64,000 nucleotides of DNA, taken from Frateuria_A yonginensis. GTDB taxonomy: Bacteria > Pseudomonadota > Gammaproteobacteria > Xanthomonadales > Rhodanobacteraceae. The stretch lies in contig NZ_JBBBNY010000009.1 in the NCBI RefSeq assembly GCF_037137055.1, positions 1-64,000 of the forward strand, in the 5' to 3' direction. Every line of letters begins with the position of its first letter. Position 1 is the first letter of the stretch. The notes beneath the pieces were generated by a model. The model was not told the origin of the DNA, did no database searches, and saw only the letters and a program-made list of their open reading frames with translations. Positions 45,917-54,459 of the stretch are shown here, in pieces. A program made the translations under genes and the position numbers.

Positions 45917-47170
45917 ATGTTTGTCGTCACCGAGCCGCCGTATTCGTACCAAGATCCTTGGGCGATTCCGTTTTCAGAGCGCTTTCGCGCGTTGTGTGTC
46001 GGGCGTAGGCGCGTTGCCTATTTTTATGAGCGCCCCGATACGAGCACCTTTCGTTATCGCGTCTACAACATGATCCAAGTGCTCCATGAGCTAGGTGGAG
46101 ACATCGGCGCCAGCTTCTTCGGCAATGACGACAAGGACGAATTGACGCGCGTAGTTGACGCAGCCGACGTCATTGTCATCTGCCGCGCCCGCTATAACGA
46201 GCATATCAACCAGATGATCACCCGAGCCCACGCACAAGGGAAACGGGTGCTCTTTGACGTGGACGATCTGGTTTTCAATACGGACTACGTCCACCTGATC
46301 CTAAGAACCTTGGATCAAGACATCGAGGTACCTCAGGCTTGGGATCACTGGTTCGGGTTGATAGCGCGCATCGGAGCCACGCTGCGCATGTGCGATGGGG
46401 CGATTACCACCAACGCGTATCTGGCGTCCCAAATCCAGGAGTATTCCGGTCTCTACGCCGACGTTATTCCGAATTTCCTCAACAAGGAACAGCTATGTAT
46501 CTCGGACCGCATCTTCCAGGAAAAGATGGGCGCCGGGTTCAAGCGTACTCGGGAGGTGCACATCGGATATTTCAGTGGTACGCCGACGCACAACCATGAC
46601 TTTGCAGTCGTTGCCAAATCCCTGGCGCGCATCATGCGTGAGGACCCGAGGGTTCGCCTGCTGATCGTTGGCTTCCTTGAGCTAAAGGAAGGGCTCGAGA
46701 TGTTCACCGACCGAATCGAGTTCTACGGCCTGCACGACTTCGTGAACCTCCAACGAGTGATGTCACTTGTGGAAATAAACATAGTCCCGCTTATGGACAA
46801 CGGGTTCACTAACTGCAAATCCGAACTGAAGTATTTCGAGGCGGCCGCGGTGGGGACTTTAACCATCGCCACGCCGATCCACAGCTACAAAAATGCCATC
46901 ACACATGGAGAGAACGGATATCTGGCGGAAAGCACGACGTGGACGGACCGCATACGTGAGTTGATAAGCAACCTGGATGGATATCAGCCGATGGCTGAAA
47001 GGGCACATGCCCATTCCATGCAGGAATACGGATGGTTCAACCAACTTGATCGTCTGGAAAGGGTGCTCTTCGGCCAGAAGGTGCTACAACCAAGCCAATC
47101 GTCACACACGCGCGAGCTTACTGCCTGGGGGCGGGATCAGTTTCGGCCGGCACACGCGACATCCTTTTGA
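45917..47170 (+). CDS. GT4-family glycosyltransferase
   Basis: A 417-residue GT-B enzyme. The N-terminal half includes RRRVAYFYERPDTSTFRYRVYNM and VLFDVDDLVFNTDY; the C-terminal half has the donor-site region NCKSELKYFEAAAVGTLTIATP, with the Glu pair in the EX7E-type arrangement, and HSMQEYGW. AGGGAG lies six bases before the ATG at 45917, which is 15 bases after the previous gene. Last gene of the plus-strand O-antigen set; acceptor and donor are unknown. Confidence 0.85.
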   Translation: MFVVTEPPYSYQDPWAIPFSERFRALCVGRRRVAYFYERPDTSTFRYRVYNMIQVLHELGGDIGASFFGNDDKDELTRVVDAADVIVICRARYNEHINQMITRAHAQGKRVLFDVDDLVFNTDYVHLILRTLDQDIEVPQAWDHWFGLIARIGATLRMCDGAITTNAYLASQIQEYSGLYADVIPNFLNKEQLCISDRIFQEKMGAGFKRTREVHIGYFSGTPTHNHDFAVVAKSLARIMREDPRVRLLIVGFLELKEGLEMFTDRIEFYGLHDFVNLQRVMSLVEINIVPLMDNGFTNCKSELKYFEAAAVGTLTIATPIHSYKNAITHGENGYLAESTTWTDRIRELISNLDGYQPMAERAHAHSMQEYGWFNQLDRLERVLFGQKVLQPSQSSHTRELTAWGRDQFRPAHATSF

Positions 47171-47203
47171 GTAGGGCGGAGCCAACCTCACGTGAATTGG
47201 CCG

Positions 47204-47222
47204 GGGAGGCACAAACCCTCCC
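47204..47222. terminator. Hairpin between convergent O-antigen gene sets
   Basis: GGGAGG / CCTCCC with a seven-base loop in the 60 bases between the two convergent operons. No T tract; possible bidirectional stop only. Confidence 0.3.
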
Positions 47223-47230
47223 GCCCCTGG

Positions 47231-47866
47231 TTACCTGATGCTCATGGCCTCACTGGGGCGATGCGCCGCGAGGGCCAAAGCGGCGAGACCAATGGCCACG
47301 GACATCAGCCACCCAAAGAAATATGCTCCATGATCGATGCTAAGGATCTGGCGGATTGCAAGGATCCGGTGCGTCGCGACAGACAGCGTGAGGGAGGTTT
47401 TTTGAGCAACTCCGTTGATAGAGACGGTGCCAAAACGGGTATCCGCAGTAAGCCAGGCCGTAGGAGAATGCCCGGGCTTGGCGTCGATGCTTGACAGGCT
47501 GAGCTCGAATTCCGTTTCCCGCATCACTCCCTTCCTGGGGCAAAAGTATTTGAACTGGTTATCACCTAGACCAGCGGACTCCACCATCCAGCGCTCTTGG
47601 TGCTCCCCCTGTTTCCACGAGATTGCCAGTTTGCCCTCGTTGCGCCGTGCGTACGTAGCAAATTGGACCCCAATGCAGAGGTGTTGTCTTGTAGTGCCGA
47701 GCACGCTGGACGAAGGGATATGTCCCTTCTGTATCAAGCGGCTGCCACTGATGAACTCTCCCGCGGGTACCTGTCCGACTGGGGCGCTAGCCGAAAATTC
47801 ACGCGTAACCCGAAAGGGAGTGAGCACCAGCAGCGCCAAGATGAGAAATAAGATGGATGAGCGCAT
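47231..47866 (-). CDS. Unknown membrane-anchored protein of the O-antigen cluster
   Basis: A 211-residue protein with a hydrophobic N-terminal segment (MRSSILFLILALLVLTPF), a ~140-residue beta-rich extracytoplasmic part containing two cysteines (HLCIGVQF, KYFCPRKG) and a C-terminal transmembrane segment (FFGWLMSVAIGLAALALAAH). I do not recognise a family. It starts eight bases after the DUF2142-type gene, so the two are made together. A role in assembling or modifying the sugar chain outside the cytoplasmic membrane is possible but unproven. Start at the ATG at 47866; the open frame runs upstream into the neighbouring gene. Confidence 0.65.
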   Translation of the reverse strand: MRSSILFLILALLVLTPFRVTREFSASAPVGQVPAGEFISGSRLIQKGHIPSSSVLGTTRQHLCIGVQFATYARRNEGKLAISWKQGEHQERWMVESAGLGDNQFKYFCPRKGVMRETEFELSLSSIDAKPGHSPTAWLTADTRFGTVSINGVAQKTSLTLSVATHRILAIRQILSIDHGAYFFGWLMSVAIGLAALALAAHRPSEAMSIR

Positions 47867-47874
47867 GCGAAAGC

Positions 47875-49347
47875 TTAAAGCTGATCGTAGAACTTGAGGA
47901 CGTGGTGGAGATAGAAATAGTCGCAAAGAAGCATGGCAAGTAGGGATCCGTAGAGAGTGAGCTTGGCCAGCCTTTGTCCTCGAAGCGGCCACGCCAAAGC
48001 GATAACGAGGAAGGGCAGGGCCGGATAGAAGTAGCGCCCTTGCGCAGCCCGTAGTTCACCATAATAGTCCGCCCTGACGTGTTCGTAGAGCACCAGGGAA
48101 AAAAGCAGCGTGCTAGCGCTACCCGCTGCAAGGAGCCATGAGCGGGGTTCGCCACGAAGCGCGCTTGGAAGGTGAACGCAAAGCATCGAAACTAGGGATG
48201 CGAACAGAAAAAAACAGTCGACGGCAGCCAATTGGCTGCGACCCATAGTCAGCGCGGCTAGTATCGCGGCAGTCGCAGAAAAAGCGGCGATTGCCCAATG
48301 CCCGCCCTGTTGCCGCCTGAGGGCACTGAGGAGCGCGTACGTTGAACAAAAGCAGAGACTGATCAGGAACCAGGAAAGCGCAGGGCCGGACGCTTGTATG
48401 GCCGTAGGCGACCTATGGATTTTACCACCGGCGTCAACGAAGAGGCCGAAATAATTAATAAGCGTTTCCTGCCAGAACGGCTGTACATGCATGTATTCAA
48501 AAAAGCCGATTGGCAGTTTGGAATGCGCTTCGGTCGCCAGCGGAAGCGGTTGATGCAGCAGCATCAAATTGCGCGACATCCAGATGCAGATGGGAAGGAA
48601 CATGCACGTCCAGAGCAATGCTGCCTGTTTCACAGTGACCCAGCTAGATCGGGTTTGTTTTCTCCAAATCAGATAGACCATAGAGAAAAAGAGAGGCAGG
48701 GCCATCGCCAGTACCGTCACCTTGGTGATCAGGCCCAAACCTATCAGCGTCGCGCACCACAGCGCATATCGAATGTCGGTCGTGTCCGTCCAGCGCACGC
48801 AAAAAACGGTTGCCCAAAAAGCGAGGCATGCGACGAGCGTGTCATGGGAAACGCCGGATGCTTGCAGGAGAAATGTTGGCGTGCAACCCACGAAGATGCC
48901 GCAGGCGAGCGCAAGGGCGGCGTTACCTGTCACCTCAAGAACGAGATACATGGCCCCGAGGACAGCAAGCGCACCGAATAGCGCACTTACCAAGCGTACG
49001 CTTCGCACCTGGAATTCAAAACCGAGCCCGGCAGCACGTGTCGCCACCAGTATCGGTGCGGAAAAGGCATAGTAGAGGGGGGGGTGCTGCGCGATCCAGT
49101 TCGAGACTGGCTTCGTGTTCGAACGACCTTGGGACCGTGTCACATCGATCGCTATAGTCGATTTCCCGAGGAGAGGAAGGTGGCCTTCCGCTACTTCCTC
49201 GACGTAGGAATAGTGCCCGATCTCGTCTGGAATATTCCATAGGGGCGTGACGAATAGGCCGTACGCTGCGTACTTTAGAAAAAAAAACAACGCGATTGCC
49301 AGCATGATCGCGGAACTGGGGGATTTCCCGAACGATAGAGGCTTCAT
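47875..49347 (-). CDS. DUF2142-type multi-spanning GT-C-like membrane protein
   Basis: A 490-residue protein with about eleven membrane helices. The first loop has WNIPDEIGHYSYVEEVAEGH, where the Asp-Glu pair after a helix is the GT-C catalytic pattern, and the last part has AAQGRYFYPALPFLVIAL, the signature of DUF2142 proteins found in polysaccharide clusters. These are thought to transfer sugars from polyprenyl-phosphate donors in the periplasm. ATG at 49347 preferred over a GTG six codons earlier. Low GC compared with the flanks. Confidence 0.78.
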   Translation of the reverse strand: MKPLSFGKSPSSAIMLAIALFFFLKYAAYGLFVTPLWNIPDEIGHYSYVEEVAEGHLPLLGKSTIAIDVTRSQGRSNTKPVSNWIAQHPPLYYAFSAPILVATRAAGLGFEFQVRSVRLVSALFGALAVLGAMYLVLEVTGNAALALACGIFVGCTPTFLLQASGVSHDTLVACLAFWATVFCVRWTDTTDIRYALWCATLIGLGLITKVTVLAMALPLFFSMVYLIWRKQTRSSWVTVKQAALLWTCMFLPICIWMSRNLMLLHQPLPLATEAHSKLPIGFFEYMHVQPFWQETLINYFGLFVDAGGKIHRSPTAIQASGPALSWFLISLCFCSTYALLSALRRQQGGHWAIAAFSATAAILAALTMGRSQLAAVDCFFLFASLVSMLCVHLPSALRGEPRSWLLAAGSASTLLFSLVLYEHVRADYYGELRAAQGRYFYPALPFLVIALAWPLRGQRLAKLTLYGSLLAMLLCDYFYLHHVLKFYDQL

Positions 49348-49401
49348 GCTTCCGCTAATTCTCACCAGTGAGCAAACTGCCTTTAGTTTCTTGTCACGAA
49401 T

Positions 49402-50358
49402 CTATTGCGAAGTCCGCGAATCGCGTAGGCTTTCTCTTTTAAGATGTAGGTGTATCTGCTCTAGCAGCTTCCGGTTGGTTGCGATCAGATCGCCGATCAA
49501 GCCCATCATGTAGAAAAGCATTCCAAGCGTAATGCAAAGCGATGCCAAAACGACCGATTGAACATGGCCTTCCCCGCTCTGGCTGAAGTAGAAATAGAGA
49601 AATCGAATGCCGGCAGCAAGCCCTGCCAGGAGGAAGGCGGTGCCCACACTGACAAACAGCGCTAACGGTCGGTATATCACGAATACCCTCAGGATCGTGA
49701 CGAGCGAGCGTTTGATGTAGCTGCCGATGCTCTTTACCAGGCGTGAAGGCCGAAGGTCGCCGTTCGTTCGGATTGGTACGGACGCTATTCGCAGGTTGCT
49801 AAGGCCCGCCTGGATGATGGTTTCCAAGGTATATGTATACGCATTAAAGACGTTTAACCGCATGGCTGCGTCGCGTGATATTGCCCGGAACCCGCTGGGG
49901 GCATCGGTCACGTCCGTCCTGCTAGCAATACGGACCGCCCAGCTGCCAAGCCGCTGCAGCTTCTTTTTGAGCCATGAGAAATGCTCTGTCTCGTCGATCG
50001 GCCGTGCGCCGACCACGATATCCGCTTGGTGGGAAAGTATCGGGGCGGTAAGTTTTGGAATATCCGCGCCACAGTATTGATTGTCCGCGTCAGTGTTGAC
50101 TATGACGTCGGCGCCAAGCCGCAGACATGCCTCGAGACCGGACATGAAACCGGCTGCCAGGCCCCGATTTACAGGGTGGCGTACGACATGGTCTACCCCA
50201 TGCGCCAGGGCGACCTCTGACGTATTGTCTGTCGAACCATCGTCGATCACCAGCAATTCAACCTTATCGAAACCCTCGACCTCGTGCGGAAGTTCTGCCA
50301 GCGTTATGGCAAGAGTCTCGGCCTCGTTAAGGCAGGGAATCTGAATAATCAATTTCAT
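49402..50358 (-). CDS. GT2 polyprenyl-phosphate glycosyltransferase (DPM1/GtrB-like)
   Basis: A 318-residue enzyme: GT2 domain (IIQIPCLNEAETL, LLVIDDGSTDNT, the donor-metal motif NTDADNQY, DAPSGFRAIS) followed by two C-terminal membrane helices (RPLALFVSVGTAFLLAGLAA and ASLCITLGMLFYMMGLIGDL). GtrB/DPM1 proteins of this shape move a sugar from a nucleotide to undecaprenyl phosphate, the donor used by GT-C enzymes. The DUF2142 gene beside it would be the natural partner. AAGGAA precedes the ATG at 50358. Confidence 0.88.
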   Translation of the reverse strand: MKLIIQIPCLNEAETLAITLAELPHEVEGFDKVELLVIDDGSTDNTSEVALAHGVDHVVRHPVNRGLAAGFMSGLEACLRLGADVIVNTDADNQYCGADIPKLTAPILSHQADIVVGARPIDETEHFSWLKKKLQRLGSWAVRIASRTDVTDAPSGFRAISRDAAMRLNVFNAYTYTLETIIQAGLSNLRIASVPIRTNGDLRPSRLVKSIGSYIKRSLVTILRVFVIYRPLALFVSVGTAFLLAGLAAGIRFLYFYFSQSGEGHVQSVVLASLCITLGMLFYMMGLIGDLIATNRKLLEQIHLHLKRESLRDSRTSQ

Positions 50359-50475
50359 GTGGATTCCTTCTTGGGACAGCGATCCCTTGTTGAATTTGCA
50401 GCTTCGGTTTCCACGCCCGGTGTTGGAGGACTGGTGAGCCGTTATGCTGCCTAGCACCTGTCGATGGAAACCCGC

Positions 50476-51423
50476 TCATATCCTTTGGCGAAGCAGCACA
50501 ATGCCGCCCCAGGCGAAATTTGCCAGGTCCCCGACAGTAGTAGCGATGCGCAGCGTGATGATCAACAGAACGGCTTGTGCTGGCGGAAGTACTCCCGCCA
50601 GCCATGCGCTTAATATCGCTTCCCGCACGCCGAGTCCAGCCGGGGCGCCAGGCGCGATGAAACCAAGAATCCAGCTGCTCGCGAAGGCTCCGATGAAAAA
50701 CAACGGCCCGGGTACGTGCATCGCCTCCGGCGCGAGTGCGGCAGCCACGAGCCACAGGCCGAATCCAATAAGGATCAGGCCGCTCATGTACATCGAATAG
50801 CAGACGGCTGCACTGACGAGATCGAGGCGCAACGGGCCAGAGCAGGATCCCTCTGGGTCCTTGCCGCGCAGACGAGTAAGTGTTTCGACGACGCGAGGCG
50901 CGAGCAACAGCAACGCAGCGGCGCCCAGGGTGATCAAGACGAGAAGAAGGCCGCGGTACCGCGCAAATGGCCAGTGGGTGAAGGGCTCCGGCGGCGACCA
51001 CAATAGTGTCAGCGCGCCCACGTGCACGGCCGCCACCAGAGCGAGCACAAGTTCATAGGTCACGGAAAGAATCGCTGGGGTGACCTGTATGCCCACACTT
51101 CGCGCCAGGGCTACCCGCCCGAGGTGGTGGGCAATGTTGCCCGGCAGATATTTGCCGAATTGGGTGGCCGCTAGAATCGGAAGAAGGCGTCTCACGGGAT
51201 GCGGCTGCTTCATCGTGGCCAGCATCCTTACCCACGCCAAGGCAGTCGTGCTGATTGACGCCGCATAAAGAGCTGTCAGGGCCGAGGCGGCGTAAACCAC
51301 CTGGCGGTCGAGCAGGCCCGAGAGGTCACGTCCGGCAAGAGCTCTCCAGGCATAGGCGATAAAGTAGCCCGTAGCCACGATGGCGAGGAGTACACTCAGA
51401 CCTTTAGCCAGGCGCGTTTTCAT
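50476..51423 (-). CDS. Lysylphosphatidylglycerol-synthase-TM/UPF0104 flippase-like protein
   Basis: A 315-residue protein of about eight membrane helices with the family motifs TQFGKYLPGNIAHHLGRVAL and FIAPGAPAGLGVREAI. Such proteins lie in polysaccharide clusters and are proposed to flip or help transfer polyprenyl-linked sugars. It stands between the GT2 and the epimerase-like gene in the same transcriptional direction. With the GtrB-like and GT-C-like neighbours it completes a plausible donor-flip-transfer trio (inference). Confidence 0.82.
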   Translation of the reverse strand: MKTRLAKGLSVLLAIVATGYFIAYAWRALAGRDLSGLLDRQVVYAASALTALYAASISTTALAWVRMLATMKQPHPVRRLLPILAATQFGKYLPGNIAHHLGRVALARSVGIQVTPAILSVTYELVLALVAAVHVGALTLLWSPPEPFTHWPFARYRGLLLVLITLGAAALLLLAPRVVETLTRLRGKDPEGSCSGPLRLDLVSAAVCYSMYMSGLILIGFGLWLVAAALAPEAMHVPGPLFFIGAFASSWILGFIAPGAPAGLGVREAILSAWLAGVLPPAQAVLLIITLRIATTVGDLANFAWGGIVLLRQRI

Positions 51424-51453
51424 GCGCGCTGCGCCATGGTTGGCTCCGGGGCC

Positions 51454-52377
51454 TCAGGCAGCAGCACGTACGAATTGCTCCCAGGTCTTGCCCAGCCCGG
51501 TCCGCAGATCGGTCTGGGCAGACCAGCCGTAGAGGCCGCGGGCAAGCGACGTATCCATGGCGATACAGGCTGCATCAACCGCACGGCTGCGATCGTAGGA
51601 GCGCTGAAGGCGCCGACCGCACACTGTCTCCATTTCCGCGAACAGGTCGTTCAGCGAGACACTCGTTCCACTCGCGCAGTTGACGACCTGCAGACCGCTC
51701 GCCATGGCGGATGAAAGGATGGTCAGGCAAAGGCGTATAACGTCGTCGATGTAGATGTAGTCTCGCCGGGCGCTTCCATCGCCCCAGACGTGCAGTACTT
51801 CCCCGCGTAGTATTTTTCCAAAAGCGGCTGGGATAATTCCGAATCCTGCCCTTTCCGGCTGGCCGGGCCCGTAGACGTTCGAGGGGCGCAACGCGACCGC
51901 CTTTCCGGCGAACTGGTCGCACCACGCAGATATGAATGCTTCGGCCGCCAGCTTGCCTGCGCCATGGTAAGAGCGGGGATGCACGCGCGCTGTCTCGGCC
52001 GAGGGCTCGTCTGCGTCGGCATAGAGCGAACCGCCGGATGAAAGGAACAGAAGCTCGGTGTCGGGGTGCTCCTGAAGGGCATGCAAGAGGCAGGCTGTAA
52101 GGTGCAGATTGGTCTCCACCTCCCTCAGCGGTTGCGCTGCGGACGTCCCGGGCGTGGACGTGGTGGCCAAGTGGACCACCGCTCTGCTGCGCTCGAGCAG
52201 TGGCCGGAAATCCTCCGGATGGCGAAACTCGCCCGTCACGGTCTGGACCGCGGGGTGGTTGAATCGCGCGGCACCACGGCTGGCGGCTATGACAGAGTCG
52301 CCACGTGCACACAAGGCGTCCACCAGGGCACGTCCTATGAACCCGCTACCGCCCAGCACCAAAACGGCGTCACTCAT
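51454..52377 (-). CDS. NAD-dependent epimerase/dehydratase-like protein with altered catalytic motif
   Basis: A 307-residue extended SDR protein. The cofactor motif VLGGSGFIGRAL, the LFLSSGGSLY strand, PSNVYGPGQP and GDGSARRDYIYIDDV are typical of UDP-glucose 4-epimerase relatives. Where the family has Y-x-x-x-K (commonly YGAGK or YGRSK) this protein reads SYHGAGKLAAE: His occupies the catalytic Tyr position and a Tyr lies one residue earlier. It may be altered in activity. ATG at 52377; it overlaps the GT4 gene upstream by eight bases. Confidence 0.85.
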   Translation of the reverse strand: MSDAVLVLGGSGFIGRALVDALCARGDSVIAASRGAARFNHPAVQTVTGEFRHPEDFRPLLERSRAVVHLATTSTPGTSAAQPLREVETNLHLTACLLHALQEHPDTELLFLSSGGSLYADADEPSAETARVHPRSYHGAGKLAAEAFISAWCDQFAGKAVALRPSNVYGPGQPERAGFGIIPAAFGKILRGEVLHVWGDGSARRDYIYIDDVIRLCLTILSSAMASGLQVVNCASGTSVSLNDLFAEMETVCGRRLQRSYDRSRAVDAACIAMDTSLARGLYGWSAQTDLRTGLGKTWEQFVRAAA

Positions 52378-53491
52378 GGCTGGCGGCACCAAGAAGGCGT
52401 TCGTAGATAGTCACGTAGCGACGAGCGCAGTCGTCCCACGTACCGTAGTCGGCCATCACCTGCTGTCGGGCGGCCTGTCCGAACGAGGCATTGGCATGTG
52501 GATGTTCGAGTTCCTCGAGTGCCGCCGCATAACCGTCCATCGAATCGCACAACCGGCCAGTGAGGCCGTCGCGCACCACTGTCTCGTGTGCTGGCATCCG
52601 AGAGGCGATGATGGGTAGGCCGGCAGCCATTGCCTCGAGCATGACCTGAGGACGGCCTTCCGCATGCCGGCTCAACGTGATCAGGCCACTGGCCCGCGGG
52701 AACCAACTGTTGGCGAGTTCCTCGGGAGAGGCGGGGCCATGGTAGTGGACCCAATCTGGCACCGACACCTGTTGTTCCATCGGACCGAAAAGATGTAGTT
52801 GGCGTCTGCCATCGGCAAAGAGCGGGCGCGACCAGTCGAAAAGCGGGCCAATCTTGTCGGCGGTCAGGCGAGCAACGACCAGCCACCGTCGGGGAGCTTC
52901 TTGCTCGGGGACGCGCTCGACGGCATACCAGGCGGGATCGATCCCGAACGGTACCGGGCAGACCTCCGCGATGTCCCCGAAGGACTGTGTGAGCGCTGGC
53001 AGCATCCATTCTGCATTGGGACAAATCGCCGTGCGGCGGCCCCGCATCATCCTGCGCAACATCAGGCGCATGAATGGCAGACGCAGCAACTTGAGGTCGT
53101 TTCCCAAAACAGTTATCAGGGCCGGTTTGCCGTTGCGGGGCAAGGGCAACGCCGATTGCAACCAATTGATGTGGTAGACGTCCACGCGAGGTTCGCGACG
53201 GTAGGCTGTGGCCAGGAGGCGAACCAGCTTCACGGGTGCCATCGTTGCAGCCAATCCACCGCTACGCATCACGTGCGAGATGCCCCCACGGTCCACCAGA
53301 TTTCCCAGCCAGCGCGATTCTTGGGGAGTGCTTACGGCCCGCGCGGCCGGCGGCAGTTCACCCGGAGGGGCCCAAATGTTCAGCTCGAGCGACGGCACGC
53401 GCCCCAGCGCGAACGCCATGTTCCTTATGAACACGCCACGCCAGCCCGCTTTGTCCTGAGGGTACATGGTGCTTACGAAAAAAACTCGCAT
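52370..53491 (-). CDS. GT4-family glycosyltransferase
   Basis: A 373-residue GT-B enzyme. N-terminal FFVSTMYPQDKAGWRGVFIRN and the C-terminal donor site EGRPQVMLEAMAAGLPIIAS (EX7E) with a preceding GLITLSRHAEG are clear. It probably transfers one residue of the O-unit on the cytoplasmic face. Follows the methyltransferase gene by 61 bases. Confidence 0.88.
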   Translation of the reverse strand: MRVFFVSTMYPQDKAGWRGVFIRNMAFALGRVPSLELNIWAPPGELPPAARAVSTPQESRWLGNLVDRGGISHVMRSGGLAATMAPVKLVRLLATAYRREPRVDVYHINWLQSALPLPRNGKPALITVLGNDLKLLRLPFMRLMLRRMMRGRRTAICPNAEWMLPALTQSFGDIAEVCPVPFGIDPAWYAVERVPEQEAPRRWLVVARLTADKIGPLFDWSRPLFADGRRQLHLFGPMEQQVSVPDWVHYHGPASPEELANSWFPRASGLITLSRHAEGRPQVMLEAMAAGLPIIASRMPAHETVVRDGLTGRLCDSMDGYAAALEELEHPHANASFGQAARQQVMADYGTWDDCARRYVTIYERLLGAASHE

Positions 53492-53552
53492 CGACGGCGT
53501 CCGTGGCTAGGTGGCAAATGGCGTGATCCCTGGAAAGCATATATGCGTGTGG

Positions 53553-54290
53553 TCAATCGGTAAGCACCCCGCCTTCCCCTTCGGCCATCGGTTTGCGCAA
53601 CTCGGCATGATGGCCCATGGACGCGTTAGGCCAATCGGGCCAACAGGCAGCCAGCGCCCAGCACGTCACATTGACCAGACAGATCATCAGTAGCGCTAGC
53701 GGCAAGAGCAGGATCCGTAGAAGCGGATGGCAGCCATTCACACCACCGGCGATCGCTAGGCAAGTCATCAGTCCGGCAGCCCGCAGAGCATGCCCCGAAC
53801 GTCGCAACTCCACGACCTGGAGACCAGCGCGCTCCGCGTCCCTGCGCAACCCGTATCGGGTGTAGCGCTGGAAATCGAACGGCTCGTTGTGGACCGGGTA
53901 GAGGAAAGGCATCGAGATCCAGGCGGATCCACCCGGCCGCAGAACCCTCGCAATCTCCCGGACAGCGAGACCGGGATCGGGCACGTGCTCGATTACTTCC
54001 AGGCAAACGACACCATCGACGGCGGCGTCCGTGACAGGCAGTGCGCAGGCGTCGGCAAAGATATCAGGGCGTGCCGCGTAGAACTGATTGCCGGTCGCAG
54101 GATAGTCCAGCGCCACGTAATCCACATCGTTGCCGAGATGCGACGCGATCCATCGGTCGGCTGCACCCACATCAAGAATCCTGCCCTTCGCGCTTCTGAG
54201 GCTAAAGGGCACTTGGCGTCGGCCGAGCAGCCACTGAGGATGAAGCGGGGTGCTGCGGACCAGCCGCGCCAAGTCGCGTAAAGAACTCAC
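53553..54290 (-). CDS. SAM-dependent methyltransferase
   Basis: A 245-residue class I methyltransferase with motif I GRILDVGAADRWIA, the acidic VALDY, the post-I region VCLEVIEHVPDPGLAVREIARVLRPGG and IEHV. A hydrophobic C-terminal stretch (LLRILLLPLALLMICLVNVT) suggests membrane association. Starts with a GTG at 54290 and heads the minus-strand O-antigen set. It could methylate a sugar of the chain or a lipid carrier. Confidence 0.85.
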   Translation of the reverse strand: MSSLRDLARLVRSTPLHPQWLLGRRQVPFSLRSAKGRILDVGAADRWIASHLGNDVDYVALDYPATGNQFYAARPDIFADACALPVTDAAVDGVVCLEVIEHVPDPGLAVREIARVLRPGGSAWISMPFLYPVHNEPFDFQRYTRYGLRRDAERAGLQVVELRRSGHALRAAGLMTCLAIAGGVNGCHPLLRILLLPLALLMICLVNVTCWALAACWPDWPNASMGHHAELRKPMAEGEGGVLTD

Positions 54291-54412
54291 GTATGCCCCT
54301 CGAAGATCACGTGAATGGCAGGAAAGTTAGCCACAAACGGCAGCCGGGAGGCACTAGCCAGTCCTTGGCCATGGAGGACTCCTTTTTGGCAGCAAGGCAG
54401 CGAGAACCCAAG

Positions 54413-54430
54413 CGCCCCTTTTTGGGGGCG
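54413..54430. terminator. Short hairpin near the end of etfA
   Basis: CGCCCC-TTTTTG-GGGGCG just beyond the etfA stop, in the 169 bases between etfA and the methyltransferase gene. Small stem, no T tract after it; weak candidate only. Confidence 0.3.
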
Positions 54431-54459
54431 TATCCTTGCGCAATCCGACCTGCTGGATA

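Noticed and set aside
40642..54290. The AT-richer block considered as a prophage or integrative island
   Set aside because: No integrase, attachment repeats, tRNA border or phage genes; all genes fit surface polysaccharide synthesis.
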